NCBI RefSeq assembly: GCF_002140915.1
Contig: NZ_NGKU01000001.1
Location: 1,403,995-1,467,994, forward strand
DNA: 64,000 bases
DNA from: Candidatus Enterococcus testudinis
Lineage (GTDB): Bacteria; Bacillota; Bacilli; Lactobacillales; Enterococcaceae
Direction of reading: 5' to 3'
In this document: positions 18,057 to 34,300 of the stretch, in pieces
Numbering within the stretch: the stretch's first letter is position 1
How the letters are laid out: the number at the start of each line of letters is the position of its first letter
Made by a program: the position numbers and the translations under genes
The notes under the pieces: model-generated
Told to the model about the DNA's origin: nothing
Database searches by the model: none
The model's input: only the letters and a program-made list of their open reading frames with translations

Positions 18057-19523
18057 ATGACAAACAAAATTATTTTACAAGGTTTTGAATGGGATTTACC
18101 AGCAGATAGCCAACATTGGAATAAGTTGAAAGAAATGAGTCAAGAATTAAAAGAATATGGCTTTACAGCAATTTGGCTGCCTCCTGCATATAAAGGAACA
18201 GCTGGCTCTAAAGATGTCGGATATGGGGTTTATGACTATTATGATCTAGGTGAGTTTGATCAAAAGGGCTCGATCCCAACGAAATACGGTACCAAAGATG
18301 AATATATTGCCGCAATCCATGCATTGCAAGAACAAGGCATTGACGTGTATGCCGATATTGTGTTCAATCACTTGATCGGCGGAGATGAAAAAGAGGTGGT
18401 CCCGGCAGTCAAGTATGACTGGGACAATCGGAATGAACAAATCAGTAGTGAAGAGGAGATCGAAGCTTGGACGAAGTTTACATTTCCAGGGCGTAAAGGC
18501 AAGTATAATGATTATATTTGGACGTGGAAAAACTTTTCCGGTGTCGATTATGATGATCGTACGAAAGATCATGCCTTATTCAACATCGCTGATAAGGGGT
18601 GGGAGGATCAAGTCGATGACGAGATGGGCAACTACGACTATTTAATGGGTTGCGACCTCGACATGGAAAATCCTGAAACTGTGGAGCAATTAGACAAGTG
18701 GGGCAAATGGTATTTAGAATTGACCAATGTAGATGGATTCCGCTTGGACGCTGTCAAACATATCGAGTTCAACTATTATGCTGACTGGTTATTGAATCGA
18801 CGGGCAGAAAAAGGGGAACCGCTTTTTGTTGTTGGCGAATATTGGTCCGGTGATCTGCCTAAGCTGGAGGAGTATCTTGATTCTTCCGGGAACTTGATCA
18901 ACTTGTTTGATGTCCCGTTGCATTACAATTTATATGAAGCGTCACATTCAAATGGTGAATATGATATGAGCCAAATTTTTGCCAATACATTGATTGATGC
19001 CAGAGAAGATTATGCCGTAACATTTGTTGATAACCATGATACACAAGTCGGTCAAAGTTTAGAGTCATGGGTCGATGGCTGGTTCAAAGTCCATGCCTAT
19101 GCGCTTATACTGTTACGTAAAGCAGGGACACCAGTTGTTTTCTGGGGTGACCTGTTTGGGATTCCGGAACAAGACGTTGGTCCAGTAGGGGATGCTTTAA
19201 TCAATTTGTTGAAATTAAGAGAAAAATTAGCTTTTGGCAATCAAATCGATTATTTCGATGATCCTAGTGCCATCGGTTGGGTCTTGACCGGTGATTATGA
19301 GCATGAGCTTTCTGGCTTAGCGGTTGTGATGACCAATGCACAAGGGGCAGAAAAAGAAATGACGATCAGCGCCATTCACGGCGGTGAAACTTTCGTAGAC
19401 ATTTTAGGCAACAATGAAGCACAAGTTGTTCTTGATGATACGGGTAAAGGATCATTCCCGGTCAACGATGGACAAGTATCGATCTATGTCAATCAGTTAC
19501 TGGTTGAAAAGTATTTTCAATGA
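18057..19523 (+). CDS. Cytoplasmic alpha-amylase (GH13)
   Basis: This 488-residue enzyme has no signal peptide, so it should hydrolyse internal alpha-1,4-glucans or imported maltodextrins in the cytoplasm. The four GH13 regions are present: DIVFNH (100-105), GFRLDAVKH with nucleophile D231, VVGEYW with acid/base E261, and FVDNHDT with D328. The overall pattern, starting with LQGFEWDLPADSQHWNKL, matches the AmyS-like cytoplasmic subfamily (GH13_5), whose usual length is about 480-490. RBS AAGGGGGG lies 5-12 bases before ATG. It is divergent from fruRKA and ends in a strong terminator. A cre-like site lies in the shared intergenic region. Confidence 0.93.
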   Translation: MTNKIILQGFEWDLPADSQHWNKLKEMSQELKEYGFTAIWLPPAYKGTAGSKDVGYGVYDYYDLGEFDQKGSIPTKYGTKDEYIAAIHALQEQGIDVYADIVFNHLIGGDEKEVVPAVKYDWDNRNEQISSEEEIEAWTKFTFPGRKGKYNDYIWTWKNFSGVDYDDRTKDHALFNIADKGWEDQVDDEMGNYDYLMGCDLDMENPETVEQLDKWGKWYLELTNVDGFRLDAVKHIEFNYYADWLLNRRAEKGEPLFVVGEYWSGDLPKLEEYLDSSGNLINLFDVPLHYNLYEASHSNGEYDMSQIFANTLIDAREDYAVTFVDNHDTQVGQSLESWVDGWFKVHAYALILLRKAGTPVVFWGDLFGIPEQDVGPVGDALINLLKLREKLAFGNQIDYFDDPSAIGWVLTGDYEHELSGLAVVMTNAQGAEKEMTISAIHGGETFVDILGNNEAQVVLDDTGKGSFPVNDGQVSIYVNQLLVEKYFQ

Positions 19524-19531
19524 TTGAAGAG

Positions 19532-19576
19532 AAAAAAGGAAAAGGGGCCGGCAAGCGTCTTTTCCTTTTTTTTTTC
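19532..19576 (+). terminator. Terminator after the amylase gene
   Basis: AAAAAAGGAAAAG (19532-19544) pairs with CTTTTCCTTTTTT (19559-19571) and is followed by more T's. The rest of the spacer to 19770 shows no gene or recognisable structure. Confidence 0.88.
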
Positions 19577-19773
19577 ATATTTATGTTGAGTCTATCCTCT
19601 TTGAATAATGATCTTTTTTGCGCCAGCGCCAATTGGGTTGCGCCTAAATTAGATGAATCAGTAAAACATTTTATTAGAAAGGATGAAACCGCACGTATGA
19701 TTTAATAGAAGACAATTAACCTGCCAATCAAAGATTTTTTTCAATGCGTTCGGTTTTCCGAAACCATGGATAA

Positions 19774-19782
19774 TGCTATAAT
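19774..19782 (+). promoter_or_regulatory. Extended -10 promoter of the pcrA operon
   Basis: TGC followed by consensus TATAAT (19777-19782); the -35 region is weak. It places the transcript start downstream of an in-frame ATG at 19766 and so helps decide the pcrA start. Confidence 0.65.
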
Positions 19783-19816
19783 TGAAGAGATTGAGAAAGA
19801 AAGGATGTTTAAAAAC

Positions 19817-25191
<5,375 letters not shown>

Positions 25192-25234
25192 CTATGATAA
25201 TTTTCAATTTCTATTTCATGAATCGTGAAAAAAG

Positions 25235-25243
25235 TGATACAAT
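25235..25243 (+). promoter_or_regulatory. Extended -10 promoter of gatCAB
   Basis: TGA followed by TACAAT (25238-25243), with a poor TTCATG-like -35 at 17 bases. It would give gatCAB-dagK a promoter of its own inside the larger cluster. Confidence 0.55.
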
Positions 25244-25296
25244 ACATTGGAAAAACGCAAAACGTATGATACGTATGCAAGAAAGAGGAGGATTTT

Positions 25297-25602
25297 ATGG
25301 CGATCAGCGAAGAACAAGTCAAACACGTTGCCAAACTAGCGAAACTCTCATTCTCAGAGGATGAATTACATGAGTTTACTTCTCAGCTAGGAAAAATTAT
25401 TGATATGGTGGAAACACTTGAAGAAGTTGATACCCAAGGCGTACCATTTACGTCAAATGTTGCTGAAACGATCAATGTGATGAGAGAAGATGTAACGATC
25501 GGCGGATGGGATCGGGATGAATTGATGAAAAATGTACCTGAATCAGAAGATGGCTTTATCAAAGTGCCTGCAATTATCGACAATGGGGAGGCCGGAGCCT
25601 AA
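25297..25602 (+). CDS. gatC: Asp/Glu-tRNA amidotransferase subunit GatC
   Basis: This 101-residue subunit stabilises the GatCAB complex, which converts Glu-tRNA(Gln) (and Asp-tRNA(Asn)) to the correct amide form. The N-terminal [17 protein letters not shown] helix and the conserved [15 protein letters not shown] end are diagnostic. RBS AAGAGGAGG precedes ATG. The stop codon shares one base with the gatA start (TAATG). Firmicutes generally lack GlnRS, so this pathway is essential. Confidence 0.97.
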   Translation: MAISEEQVKHVAKLAKLSFSEDELHEFTSQLGKIIDMVETLEEVDTQGVPFTSNVAETINVMREDVTIGGWDRDELMKNVPESEDGFIKVPAIIDNGEAGA

Positions 25603-27074
25603 TGACTGAATTGTTTAACAAAAGTATTGAAGAATTGCATGGTTTATTGGTTTCCAAAGAAATCACTGCAACGGATCTAACAAAGGAAACTTATACCCGC
25701 ATCAAAGAAACGGAACCGCAAATCGATGCCTTCTTGGCTTTGAATGAAGAAAAAGCGCTAGACTTGGCACAAGCCATCGATCGCAAAGGCATTACTGAAA
25801 GCAATGTCTTGTCTGGTATCCCAATCGGTATCAAAGACAATATCGTGACCAAAGATCTGCGGACAACAGCAGCATCTAAAATCTTAGGTAACTTTGATCC
25901 AATCTATGATGCCACTGTTATGGATAAAGTCTATCAATCAGATTTGATTCCAGTTGGTAAATTGAACATGGATGAATTTGCTATGGGGGCGAGTACCGAA
26001 ACCTCATATTTCAAAAAAACCAAGAACGCTTGGGATCAAACGAAAGTACCTGGTGGATCTTCGGGTGGTTCTGCAGCTGCAGTTGCCGCTGGACAAGTAC
26101 CGGTTTCTTTAGGGAGTGACACAGGCGGTTCAATCCGTCAACCGGCTGCATTTAATGGAATCGTTGGGTTGAAACCAACGTATGGTCGTGTCTCTCGTTA
26201 TGGATTGATTGCTTTTGCATCGTCACTAGACCAAATCGGACCAATGACCCGTACGGTCAAAGACAATGCGCTTGTATTGAATGCAATCAGCGGGTTCGAT
26301 GCCAAAGACAGCACATCAGCGGGTGCATCAGTACCTGACTTTGCTGCTGGTTTGACTGGTGATATCAAAGGAATGAAAGTCGCTTTGCCGAAAGAATATA
26401 TGGGTGAAGGGATCCAACCTGGTGTTCGTGAAGCTATCTTGAAAGCTGCTGACACGTTCCGCGCATTAGGCGCAACGGTCGAAGAGGTCAGCTTGCCTCA
26501 TTCAAAATACGGTGTGGCTGTTTATTACATTATCGCCTCATCAGAAGCCAGCTCAAATCTGCAACGTTTTGATGGGATCCGTTATGGTTTCCGATCTGAA
26601 AATATTTCGAACTTAGAAGACGTGTATGTCAACTCAAGAAGTGAAGGATTCGGTGAAGAAGTCAAACGCCGGATCATGTTGGGAACATTCTCATTAAGTG
26701 CTGGCTATTATGACGCCTACTTCAAAAAAGCCGGTCAAGTCCGGACACTGATCAAACAAGACTTCGATAAAGTCTTTAACCAATATGATTTGATCATTGG
26801 CCCAGCTTCTCCAACAGTGGCTTTTGGGATTGGTGAAAACATCAATGATCCAATCACAATGTACATGAACGATATCCTAACCATTCCAGTTAACTTGGCT
26901 GGTTTGCCAGGAATGTCTCTTCCAGCCGGCTTCTCAGAAGGCCTGCCTGTTGGCTTGCAGATCATCGGGAAACATTTCGATGAAGCAACCATGTATAAAG
27001 CAGCTTATGCATTTGAACAAGCCACTGATTTCCATACCAAACAACCAGTGATTTTAGGAGGGGACAAAGCATGA
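25602..27074 (+). CDS. gatA: Glu-tRNA(Gln) amidotransferase subunit GatA
   Basis: This 490-residue amidase-signature protein releases ammonia from glutamine. The Lys/cis-Ser/Ser triad is visible: K78 in GIKDN, the glycine-serine loop [14 protein letters not shown] and the nucleophile serine in [12 protein letters not shown]. Length is normal. It overlaps gatC by one base and gatB by four (ATGA), consistent with stoichiometric translation of the three subunits. Confidence 0.98.
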   Translation: MTELFNKSIEELHGLLVSKEITATDLTKETYTRIKETEPQIDAFLALNEEKALDLAQAIDRKGITESNVLSGIPIGIKDNIVTKDLRTTAASKILGNFDPIYDATVMDKVYQSDLIPVGKLNMDEFAMGASTETSYFKKTKNAWDQTKVPGGSSGGSAAAVAAGQVPVSLGSDTGGSIRQPAAFNGIVGLKPTYGRVSRYGLIAFASSLDQIGPMTRTVKDNALVLNAISGFDAKDSTSAGASVPDFAAGLTGDIKGMKVALPKEYMGEGIQPGVREAILKAADTFRALGATVEEVSLPHSKYGVAVYYIIASSEASSNLQRFDGIRYGFRSENISNLEDVYVNSRSEGFGEEVKRRIMLGTFSLSAGYYDAYFKKAGQVRTLIKQDFDKVFNQYDLIIGPASPTVAFGIGENINDPITMYMNDILTIPVNLAGLPGMSLPAGFSEGLPVGLQIIGKHFDEATMYKAAYAFEQATDFHTKQPVILGGDKA

Positions 27075-28501
27075 ACTTCGAAACAGTCATTGGGCTTGAA
27101 GTCCACGTAGAATTAAAAACTGAATCAAAAATTTTCTCTCCAGCGCCTGCTCATTTTGGTGCGGAGCCAAACAGCAATACCAACGTCATCGACTGGGGTT
27201 ACCCAGGAGTACTGCCGGTCATGAATAAGACAGCCATTGAATTTGGTATGAAGGCAGCATTGGCTTTGAACTGTGAAATTTCAAAGGAAACCCATTTTGA
27301 TCGCAAAAACTATTTTTATCCTGACAATCCCAAAGCGTACCAAATCTCTCAATTTGATCAACCAATCGGTCATGATGGCTGGATCGAAATCGAAGTAGAA
27401 GGCAAAAAGAAAAAAATTCGGATCGAGCGCGTCCATTTAGAAGAAGATGCCGGTAAAAACATGCACGGCAAAGGCGGGTATTCTTATGTCGACCTGAATC
27501 GCCAAGGTACACCATTGATTGAAATCGTATCTGAAGCAGACATGCGTTCTCCTGAAGAAGCGTATGCATACTTAGAAGCTTTACGCTCAATCATCTTGTT
27601 TACTGAAGTATCGGATGTCAAAATGGAAGAAGGGTCTATGCGCTGTGATGCCAATATCTCGTTGCGCCCTTATGGCCAAGAAGCCTTCGGTACCAAAACC
27701 GAATTGAAAAATCTAAACTCGATGTCTTTTGTCAAAAAAGGGTTAGCCTTTGAAGAAAAACGTCAAGCCAAAATTCTATTATCCGGTGGCGAGATCCAAC
27801 AAGAAACCCGTCGCTTTGATGAAGCAACTAGCAAAACATTGTTGATGCGGATCAAAGAAGGGTCATCTGACTACCGTTACTTCCCAGAACCAGATATTCC
27901 GCGTTTTGTGATTGATGATGAATGGATCGAACGAGTCCGCGAAGCTTTACCGGAAATGCCGCAAAAACGTCGCGCACGCTACATCTCTGAGTTAGGCTTG
28001 CCTGAGTATGATGCAATGGTCTTGACACTGACCAAGGAAATGTCAGACTTCTTTGAAGCGTCAATCGATGCTGGGGCTGATCCAAAGCAAGCCTCAAACT
28101 GGTTGATGGGGGAAGTATCTGCCTATTTAAACAGTGAGAAAATCGAATTGCCAGATACCAAGTTAACACCGGACAACTTAGCAGGTATGATCCGTTTGAT
28201 CGAAGATGGTACAATCAGTTCAAAAATTGCCAAAAAAGTCTTTAAAGAATTGATTACCAATGGCGGCAATGCAGAAGAAGTCGTCAAAGCAAAAGGATTG
28301 ATCCAATTGTCTGACCCAGCGCAATTATTACCAATGATCAATGATGTTTTGGATCAAAATCAACAATCAGTAGATGATTTCAAAAACGGAAAAGATCGTG
28401 CTGTTGGTTTCTTGGTTGGTCAAATCATGAAAGCAACAAAAGGACAAGCCAATCCGGGTGTCGTCAACAAACTGTTGCAAGAAGAATTAGCAAAACGATA
28501 A
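27071..28501 (+). CDS. gatB: Glu-tRNA(Gln) amidotransferase subunit GatB
   Basis: This 476-residue subunit activates the glutamyl (or aspartyl) group on tRNA and carries the tRNA-binding tail. It begins with [13 protein letters not shown] and contains the family signature [10 protein letters not shown] near residue 190, followed by the helical and YqeY-like C-terminal domain (about 330-476). It is coupled to gatA by an ATGA overlap and followed 10 bases later by dagK. Confidence 0.98.
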   Translation: MNFETVIGLEVHVELKTESKIFSPAPAHFGAEPNSNTNVIDWGYPGVLPVMNKTAIEFGMKAALALNCEISKETHFDRKNYFYPDNPKAYQISQFDQPIGHDGWIEIEVEGKKKKIRIERVHLEEDAGKNMHGKGGYSYVDLNRQGTPLIEIVSEADMRSPEEAYAYLEALRSIILFTEVSDVKMEEGSMRCDANISLRPYGQEAFGTKTELKNLNSMSFVKKGLAFEEKRQAKILLSGGEIQQETRRFDEATSKTLLMRIKEGSSDYRYFPEPDIPRFVIDDEWIERVREALPEMPQKRRARYISELGLPEYDAMVLTLTKEMSDFFEASIDAGADPKQASNWLMGEVSAYLNSEKIELPDTKLTPDNLAGMIRLIEDGTISSKIAKKVFKELITNGGNAEEVVKAKGLIQLSDPAQLLPMINDVLDQNQQSVDDFKNGKDRAVGFLVGQIMKATKGQANPGVVNKLLQEELAKR

Positions 28502-28511
28502 GAGGCTAGCT

Positions 28512-29543
28512 ATGAAAAGAGCAAGAGTGATCTATAACCCGACATCTGGAAAAGAATTGATTCGCAAACATTTGGCAGATATTCTAGATGTTTTAGAAAC
28601 AGCCGGATATGAAGCCAGTGCCTTCGCTACCACCGCAACACCTTTTTCAGCCCGTGATGAAGCCAGCAGAGCTGGTCAAGCGGGGTTTGATCTAGTCGTT
28701 GCCGCTGGTGGTGACGGAACGATCAATGAAGTCGTCAATGGGATCGCCCCTTTGGCGGTCCGTCCTAAAATGGCGATCATTCCTGGGGGAACCACCAATG
28801 ATTACGCCCGCGCCTTGAAGATTCCTAGAAATGATATCAAAGCAGCTGCTGAGGTCATTTTGAAACAGCAAACGGTCAAAATGGATATTGGGAAAACACC
28901 GAATACCTATTTTATCAACATTGCTGCTGGTGGTCATTTAACAGAGTTGACTTATGATGTACCGTCTGAGTTGAAGAGTGTCTTTGGCTACTTGGCCTAT
29001 TTGGCTAAGGGGGCTGAGCTTTTGCCGCGAGTCAAACCAATCAAAATGCATCTGAAGTATGAAGATGGTGAATATATTGGTGGAGCTTCGATGTTTTTCT
29101 TAGGGCTGACCAATTCTGTGGGTGGATTTGAACAAATCGCCCCAGATGCCAAGTTAGATGATGGAAAATTTTCGTTGATCATCGTAAAAACCGCCAATAT
29201 ATTTGAAATCGTCCATTTGCTGGCGTTGATGGTGAATGGCGGCAAGCACATCAATGATCGTCGATTGATTTATACCAAGACCTCTTTTCTGGAGGTCGAT
29301 GCGCCAGAACAAGCCAATCGGTTAATGATCAATTTGGACGGAGAGTATGGCGGCGATGCGCCGATGCGTTTTGAAAACTTGCATAACCACATTGAGTTTT
29401 ATGCCAACGTTGATCAGATCCCAGACCAAGCGGTCGTTGGCGATCAAAGTTATCAAGAAATCAGTGAAGGCTTCATTAAAGAAGTGGAGCGTTTATCTGA
29501 TGAAGATATTAATGGCGATGGCAAAATCGGCGATGAACAATGA
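28512..29543 (+). CDS. dagK: Diacylglycerol kinase DgkB/DagK, with an EF-hand-like C-terminal loop
   Basis: This 343-residue soluble lipid kinase phosphorylates diacylglycerol and returns it to phospholipid synthesis; it is needed with lipoteichoic acid turnover in Firmicutes. The N-terminus shows ARVIYNPTSGKE, then the nucleotide motif AAGGDGTINEVVNG near residue 65 and PGGTTNDYARAL. The conserved gatB-dagK order supports the assignment to the DgkB type. The last 12-13 residues, DINGDGKIGDEQ, have the Asp/Asn/Gly spacing of an EF-hand or dockerin calcium loop, which I do not expect for this family. A terminator follows. Confidence 0.94.
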   Translation: MKRARVIYNPTSGKELIRKHLADILDVLETAGYEASAFATTATPFSARDEASRAGQAGFDLVVAAGGDGTINEVVNGIAPLAVRPKMAIIPGGTTNDYARALKIPRNDIKAAAEVILKQQTVKMDIGKTPNTYFINIAAGGHLTELTYDVPSELKSVFGYLAYLAKGAELLPRVKPIKMHLKYEDGEYIGGASMFFLGLTNSVGGFEQIAPDAKLDDGKFSLIIVKTANIFEIVHLLALMVNGGKHINDRRLIYTKTSFLEVDAPEQANRLMINLDGEYGGDAPMRFENLHNHIEFYANVDQIPDQAVVGDQSYQEISEGFIKEVERLSDEDINGDGKIGDEQ

Positions 29544-29567
29544 CCATCGGTTGACGAACAAGCGATA

Positions 29568-29600
29568 GAGAACAGAGGCGACTGCCTCTGTTCTTTTTGC
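29568..29600 (+). terminator. Terminator ending the pcrA-dagK cluster
   Basis: AGAACAGAGGC (29569-29579) pairs perfectly with GCCTCTGTTCT (29584-29594), four-base loop, then five T's. Confidence 0.92.
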
Positions 29601-29865
29601 AAATTGTGGAAAAATAATCCTATTGGAAACGAATGAACATTGATAGAACAAGCTTCTTTCAAATGCGCAAATCAATCATCGGTAGTCATTGTTTCATAAA
29701 TGACTTTTGTTTCACAGGTTGTTGGATGGATATCAGTTAATTCCCGAATGATTCAATCGTATTGCGGATTAAAAAAAGCAAAAGACGAATTATATGTAAA
29801 TTTCTGCGGGATAGTTCGTTTTTAAAAAGAATATCTGCATGCAATGGATGTAATTCAACAATAGA
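29601..29865. other. Intergenic spacer without a recognisable gene
   Basis: About 265 A+T-rich bases between the dagK terminator and the ylaN promoter. The open frames on either strand lack ribosome binding sites, and the plus-strand frame entering ylaN from 29762 precedes its promoter. I see no repeat, riboswitch or RNA gene. Confidence 0.5.
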
Positions 29866-29868
29866 GTA

Positions 29869-29877
29869 TGCTATAAT
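29869..29877 (+). promoter_or_regulatory. Extended -10 promoter of ylaN
   Basis: TGC followed by consensus TATAAT (29872-29877), about 28 bases before the ylaN start; the -35 is poor. Confidence 0.65.
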
Positions 29878-29905
29878 AATGAAACGAAGAAATGGGGGGA
29901 CTGGA

Positions 29906-30205
29906 ATGGAGCAAATCGATTCCGCAAAAGCACTTGATCTGCTGAAAGATGATGCAGAACGAATCAAGAAGTTGATTCAGAATCAAGAAAATAGTTTATG
30001 TATTGCGCAATGTAAAGCCTTTGAAGAAGTCGTCGATACCCAGATGTACGGGTTATCAAGACAAGTTGCCTTCGCGATTCGCTTAGGGATCGTCGATAAT
30101 CAAACAGGCCAACAGTTAATGGCAGATTTAGAAAAAGATTTGAACCAGTTGTACAGTGATGTCTATGAAGACCAACGTACAAATGAGATAGGCAAGGAGG
30201 CATAA
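29906..30205 (+). CDS. ylaN: YlaN family iron-related protein
   Basis: I start at ATG 29906, behind a G-rich RBS (ATGGGGGGACTG); the longer frame to 29762 runs through the promoter. The 99-residue helical protein matches YlaN (DUF1507), seen in LLKDDAERIKKLIQNQENSLCIAQCKAFEEVVDTQMYG-like order. In Bacillus and Staphylococcus YlaN binds Fe(II) and affects Fur and iron-sulfur homeostasis. It is followed two bases later by ftsW, as in other Bacilli. Confidence 0.9.
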   Translation: MEQIDSAKALDLLKDDAERIKKLIQNQENSLCIAQCKAFEEVVDTQMYGLSRQVAFAIRLGIVDNQTGQQLMADLEKDLNQLYSDVYEDQRTNEIGKEA

Positions 30206-30207
30206 TC

Positions 30208-31371
30208 TTGCCGGAAAAAGTAAAAAAAAGACATTTATTAGATTTTAGTATTTTATTACCTTATATTTTTATGTGTATCACCGGTTTGATGATGGTTTAC
30301 AGCTCAACGTCCTATGTGGCAATGACAGCAAAAAACCCCACAACATCCGTATCATACGTCATCAATCAAGGGATTTTTTGGGTCTTAAGTTTGATATTGA
30401 TCACGATCATGTACAAGATGAAAACAGACGTCTTTCGTCACAAAAAGTTTGTCCAGATTGCGATGATCGTGATTTTGGTTTTGCTGATAGCCGCTTTTTT
30501 CTTTGAAAAACGAAATGGTGCTTATGGCTGGCTATCAATCGCCGGTTTTTCAGTGCAACCAGCAGAATATCTGAAATTTATTGTTGTATGGTTTTTGGCA
30601 ATGACATTGTCGTACCGTCAAAAAGGTATACAACAAGATTTTGTTAAGACCGTATGGCGGCCTATAGGGATTGTCTTGGTTTATACCGCGATTTTAGGGT
30701 TTTATCCCGATTTTGGGAATGCTGTGATCGTTTTGCTTTTGGCTTTCACTGTCCTATTGTCTAGCGGATTGAATTATTTATATACACTGATCTTAGGCGG
30801 CGCCGGTGTGATTGCCAGCGGTTTGATCATTTTCATCGTCCGTTTGACAGGTGGGAAGTTCCTGCCAGCATATGTCTATAGCCGATTTGCCTCTTATTTG
30901 AATCCCTTTGCGGATGAATATAATACCGGACACCAAATGGTCAATGGCTATTACGCAATGTTCAACGGCGGATTATTTGGTCGCGGTCTGGGCAATAGTA
31001 TCCAAAAACGCGGATTTCTAAATGAAGCCCATACCGATTATATTTTTTCAATCGTGATGGAAGAATTAGGATTGATTCCCTCAATCATTATTTTAGGGAT
31101 TTTATTTTATATGGTTGGTCGAATTTTCTTGATTGGTATTCGCTCCAGAGATTCTTTCAACTCAATGATGTGTATGGGGATCGGTATGTTGTTTATGTCG
31201 CAGATTTTCATCAACTTAGGTGGGATCACAGGAATCATCCCTTTGACTGGGATCACATTCCCTTTCCTTAGCCAAGGAGGATCAAGCTTGTTGATGTTGT
31301 CGATATGTATTGGTTTTGTGCTGAATATCAGCGCTGAAGAAAAGAGGAAACAGTATAGTTTAAACGATTGA
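30208..31371 (+). CDS. ftsW: FtsW-type peptidoglycan polymerase (SEDS family)
   Basis: This starts at TTG 30208, with AAGGAGG about 9 bases upstream. The 387-residue protein has ten or so membrane helices. SEDS motifs are present: SVQPAEYLKF, FYPDFGNAVIVLL, the extracellular loop with GHQMVNGYYAMFNGGLFGRGLGNS and EAHTDYIFSIVMEELG. SEDS proteins polymerise glycan strands from lipid II with a partner class B PBP. The ylaN-ftsW-pyc context favours FtsW over RodA. FtsW would act at the division septum. Confidence 0.92.
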   Translation: MPEKVKKRHLLDFSILLPYIFMCITGLMMVYSSTSYVAMTAKNPTTSVSYVINQGIFWVLSLILITIMYKMKTDVFRHKKFVQIAMIVILVLLIAAFFFEKRNGAYGWLSIAGFSVQPAEYLKFIVVWFLAMTLSYRQKGIQQDFVKTVWRPIGIVLVYTAILGFYPDFGNAVIVLLLAFTVLLSSGLNYLYTLILGGAGVIASGLIIFIVRLTGGKFLPAYVYSRFASYLNPFADEYNTGHQMVNGYYAMFNGGLFGRGLGNSIQKRGFLNEAHTDYIFSIVMEELGLIPSIIILGILFYMVGRIFLIGIRSRDSFNSMMCMGIGMLFMSQIFINLGGITGIIPLTGITFPFLSQGGSSLLMLSICIGFVLNISAEEKRKQYSLND

Positions 31372-31392
31372 TCAATTGAATGGAGTGGTTAG

Positions 31393-34300
31393 ATGAAAAA
31401 AATTCTTGTTGCCAATCGCGGAGAGATCGCGATCCGTGTTTTTCGTGCATGTGCAGAATTAGGGATCAAAACAGTAGGGATCTATGCTGCTGAAGATGAA
31501 TATTCAGTGCATCGGTTCAAAGCAGATGAAGCCTATTTAGTCGGCAAAGGCAAACGGCCGATCGACGCTTATCTAGATATTGAGGATATCATTCGTACCG
31601 CAAAAAAAGCTGGCGCAGAAGGGATTCACCCGGGTTACGGCTTTTTATCAGAAAACCTTGGTTTTGCACAACGTTGTGAAGAAGAAGGATTGATTTTCAT
31701 CGGTCCCTCTACCCACCATTTAGATATTTTTGGCGACAAGATCAAAGCCAAAGCGGCGGCTGTTGAAGCGGGTATCCAATCGATCCCCGGTTCTGACGGA
31801 CCAGTCGACACGATTGACGAAGTCTTGGACTTTGCCAGTACTCATGAATACCCCATTATGATCAAAGCAGCTCTTGGCGGCGGTGGACGCGGGATGCGGG
31901 TCGCTCATAATGAAAAAGAAGCCCGTGACGGATATGATCGTGCCAAAAGTGAAGCCAAAGCTGCCTTTGGCAGTGATGAAGTCTATGTTGAAAAATATAT
32001 CAGCAACCCCAAACATATTGAAGTACAGATATTAGGGGATACCCATGGAAACGTCGTTCATTTGTTCGAGCGTGACTGTTCTGTACAGCGACGCCACCAG
32101 AAAGTGGTGGAAGTAGCGCCATGTGTGTCGATGGATGCAGCGCAACGAGAAAAAATCTGTCAAGCAGCGGTGCAGCTGATGAAGCACGTTGGCTATATCA
32201 ATGCGGGAACTGTTGAGTTTTTAGTTGAAGGCGACAAATTTTATTTTATCGAAGTCAATCCTCGGGTCCAAGTAGAGCATACGATCACTGAAATGATCAC
32301 CAATCTTGATATTGTGACTACCCAAATTTTGATTGCGCAGGGCAAAGACCTGCACAAAGAAATCGGTATTCCGCAACAAAAAGATATTCATTTTGAAGGT
32401 GTGGCAATCCAATGCCGCGTCACCACAGAGGACCCTGCAAATCAATTCATGCCGGACACTGGGAAAATCGATACCTATCGTTCACCAGGTGGATTCGGCG
32501 TCCGTTTAGATGTCGGTAACGCTTATGCAGGTGCAGTCGTGACGCCTTACTTTGATTCACTTTTAGTCAAAGTTTGTACCCATGCAGCGACCTTTGATCA
32601 AGCTATTCAGAAGATGATGCGGTGTTTGAAAGAGTTTCGGATCCGCGGTGTCAAAACCAACATCCTCTTTATGCGGAATGTGGTTTCACATCCAGCATTT
32701 CGTTCAGGCGAAGCCAAAACGACCTTTATCGACAATACACCAGAATTATTTGATTTTCCGCGTATTCGTGACCGTGGCAACAAAACGATGAAATATATTG
32801 GTGAAATCACAATCAATGGATTCCCTGGGATCGAGAAACAAAATAAGCCGTTTTACAATGAGCCACGATTACCGCAACGCATCGAAACATTGTCTGATTA
32901 TACCAGTGCCAAGCATGTGTTAGACCAACAAGGGGCTGATGCGGTCGTTTCATGGATCAGCGACCAAAAGAATGTTCTTTTGACAGATACGACCTTCCGT
33001 GATGCGCACCAAAGCTTGTTAGCGACTCGGGTTCGGACCCAAGACTTTAAGAAAATCGCTGCTGCAACGGAAGCAGCAATTCCGCAACTATTCTCAAGTG
33101 AGATGTGGGGTGGAGCTACTTTTGACGTTGCTTATCGTTTCTTGACTGAAGATCCGTGGGAAAGATTACGCATGTTTAGAAAGCGTATGCCGAACACGTT
33201 GTTGCAAATGCTCTTTAGAGGGTCAAATGCTGTGGGTTATTCTAACTACCCTGATAATGTCTTAGTTGCATTTATCAAAGAAGCTGCAGATCAGGGCATC
33301 GATGTGTTCCGTATTTTTGACAGTTTGAACTGGATTCCGCAAATGGAGAAAAGTATTCAAGCCGTGCGAGACACTGGAAAAATTGCCGAAGCAACCATTT
33401 GTTATACAGGAGACATCAACGATCCAACACGTCAAAAATACTCCGTTCAATATTACAAAGATATGGCTAAGGAATTGCAAAACTTGGGTGCCCATATCAT
33501 AGCGATCAAAGATATGGCTGGCTTATTAAAACCACAAGCAGCGTACCGTTTGATCAGCGAATTGAAAGACAGTATTGATGTGCCGATCCACTTGCATACC
33601 CATGATACCAGCGGCAATGGTATCATTACGTATTCAGCTGCAACAAAAGCCGGTGTCGATATCGTTGATGTGGCAATGTCGGCAGTCAGCGGCGCTACCA
33701 GCCAGCCAAGTATGAGCAGTCTATACTATGCCTTAGTAAATGGCGAACGTTGTCCAGAAATCAATGTCGATAACATTCAACAATTGAACCATTATTGGGA
33801 AGATGTCCGAATGTATTACCATTCATTTGAAAATGGGTTGAATGCACCGCAAACGGAAGTCTATAAACATGAAATGCCTGGTGGACAATATTCGAACTTG
33901 CAGCAGCAAGCGAAAGCGGTCGGCTTAGGTGAGAAGTGGGACGAAATCAAAGAGGTGTATCATGAAGTCAATATGATGTTTGGCGATATCGTCAAAGTCA
34001 CGCCTTCATCGAAAGTCGTAGGGGATATGGCATTGTTCATGGTTCAAAATGGTTTGAGCGAACAAGATGTCTATGACCAAGGAGATAACCTCAGCTTCCC
34101 AGAGTCAGTTGTTACCTTCTTCCAAGGTGAATTGGGCCAACCAGTTGGCGGTTTCCCTGAAAAACTGCAAAAGATTATTCTGAAAGGCCGACCAGCGTAT
34201 ACGGATCGTCCAGGGGCTTTTGCAGAACCTGTCAACTTTGATTCAGTCAAACAAGAACTTGCTGAAAAAATCGGCTATCAACCGAAACAAGAAGAAGTCT

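Noticed and set aside
19520-19705. 61-residue ORF starting in an ATGA overlap with the amylase stop
   Set aside because: Its hydrophobic stretch is the T tract of the amylase terminator, it has no RBS and the composition is not protein-like.
29737-29967. Minus-strand ORF upstream of ylaN
   Set aside because: Overlaps the ylaN promoter and coding start and has no RBS; no homologous pattern recognised.
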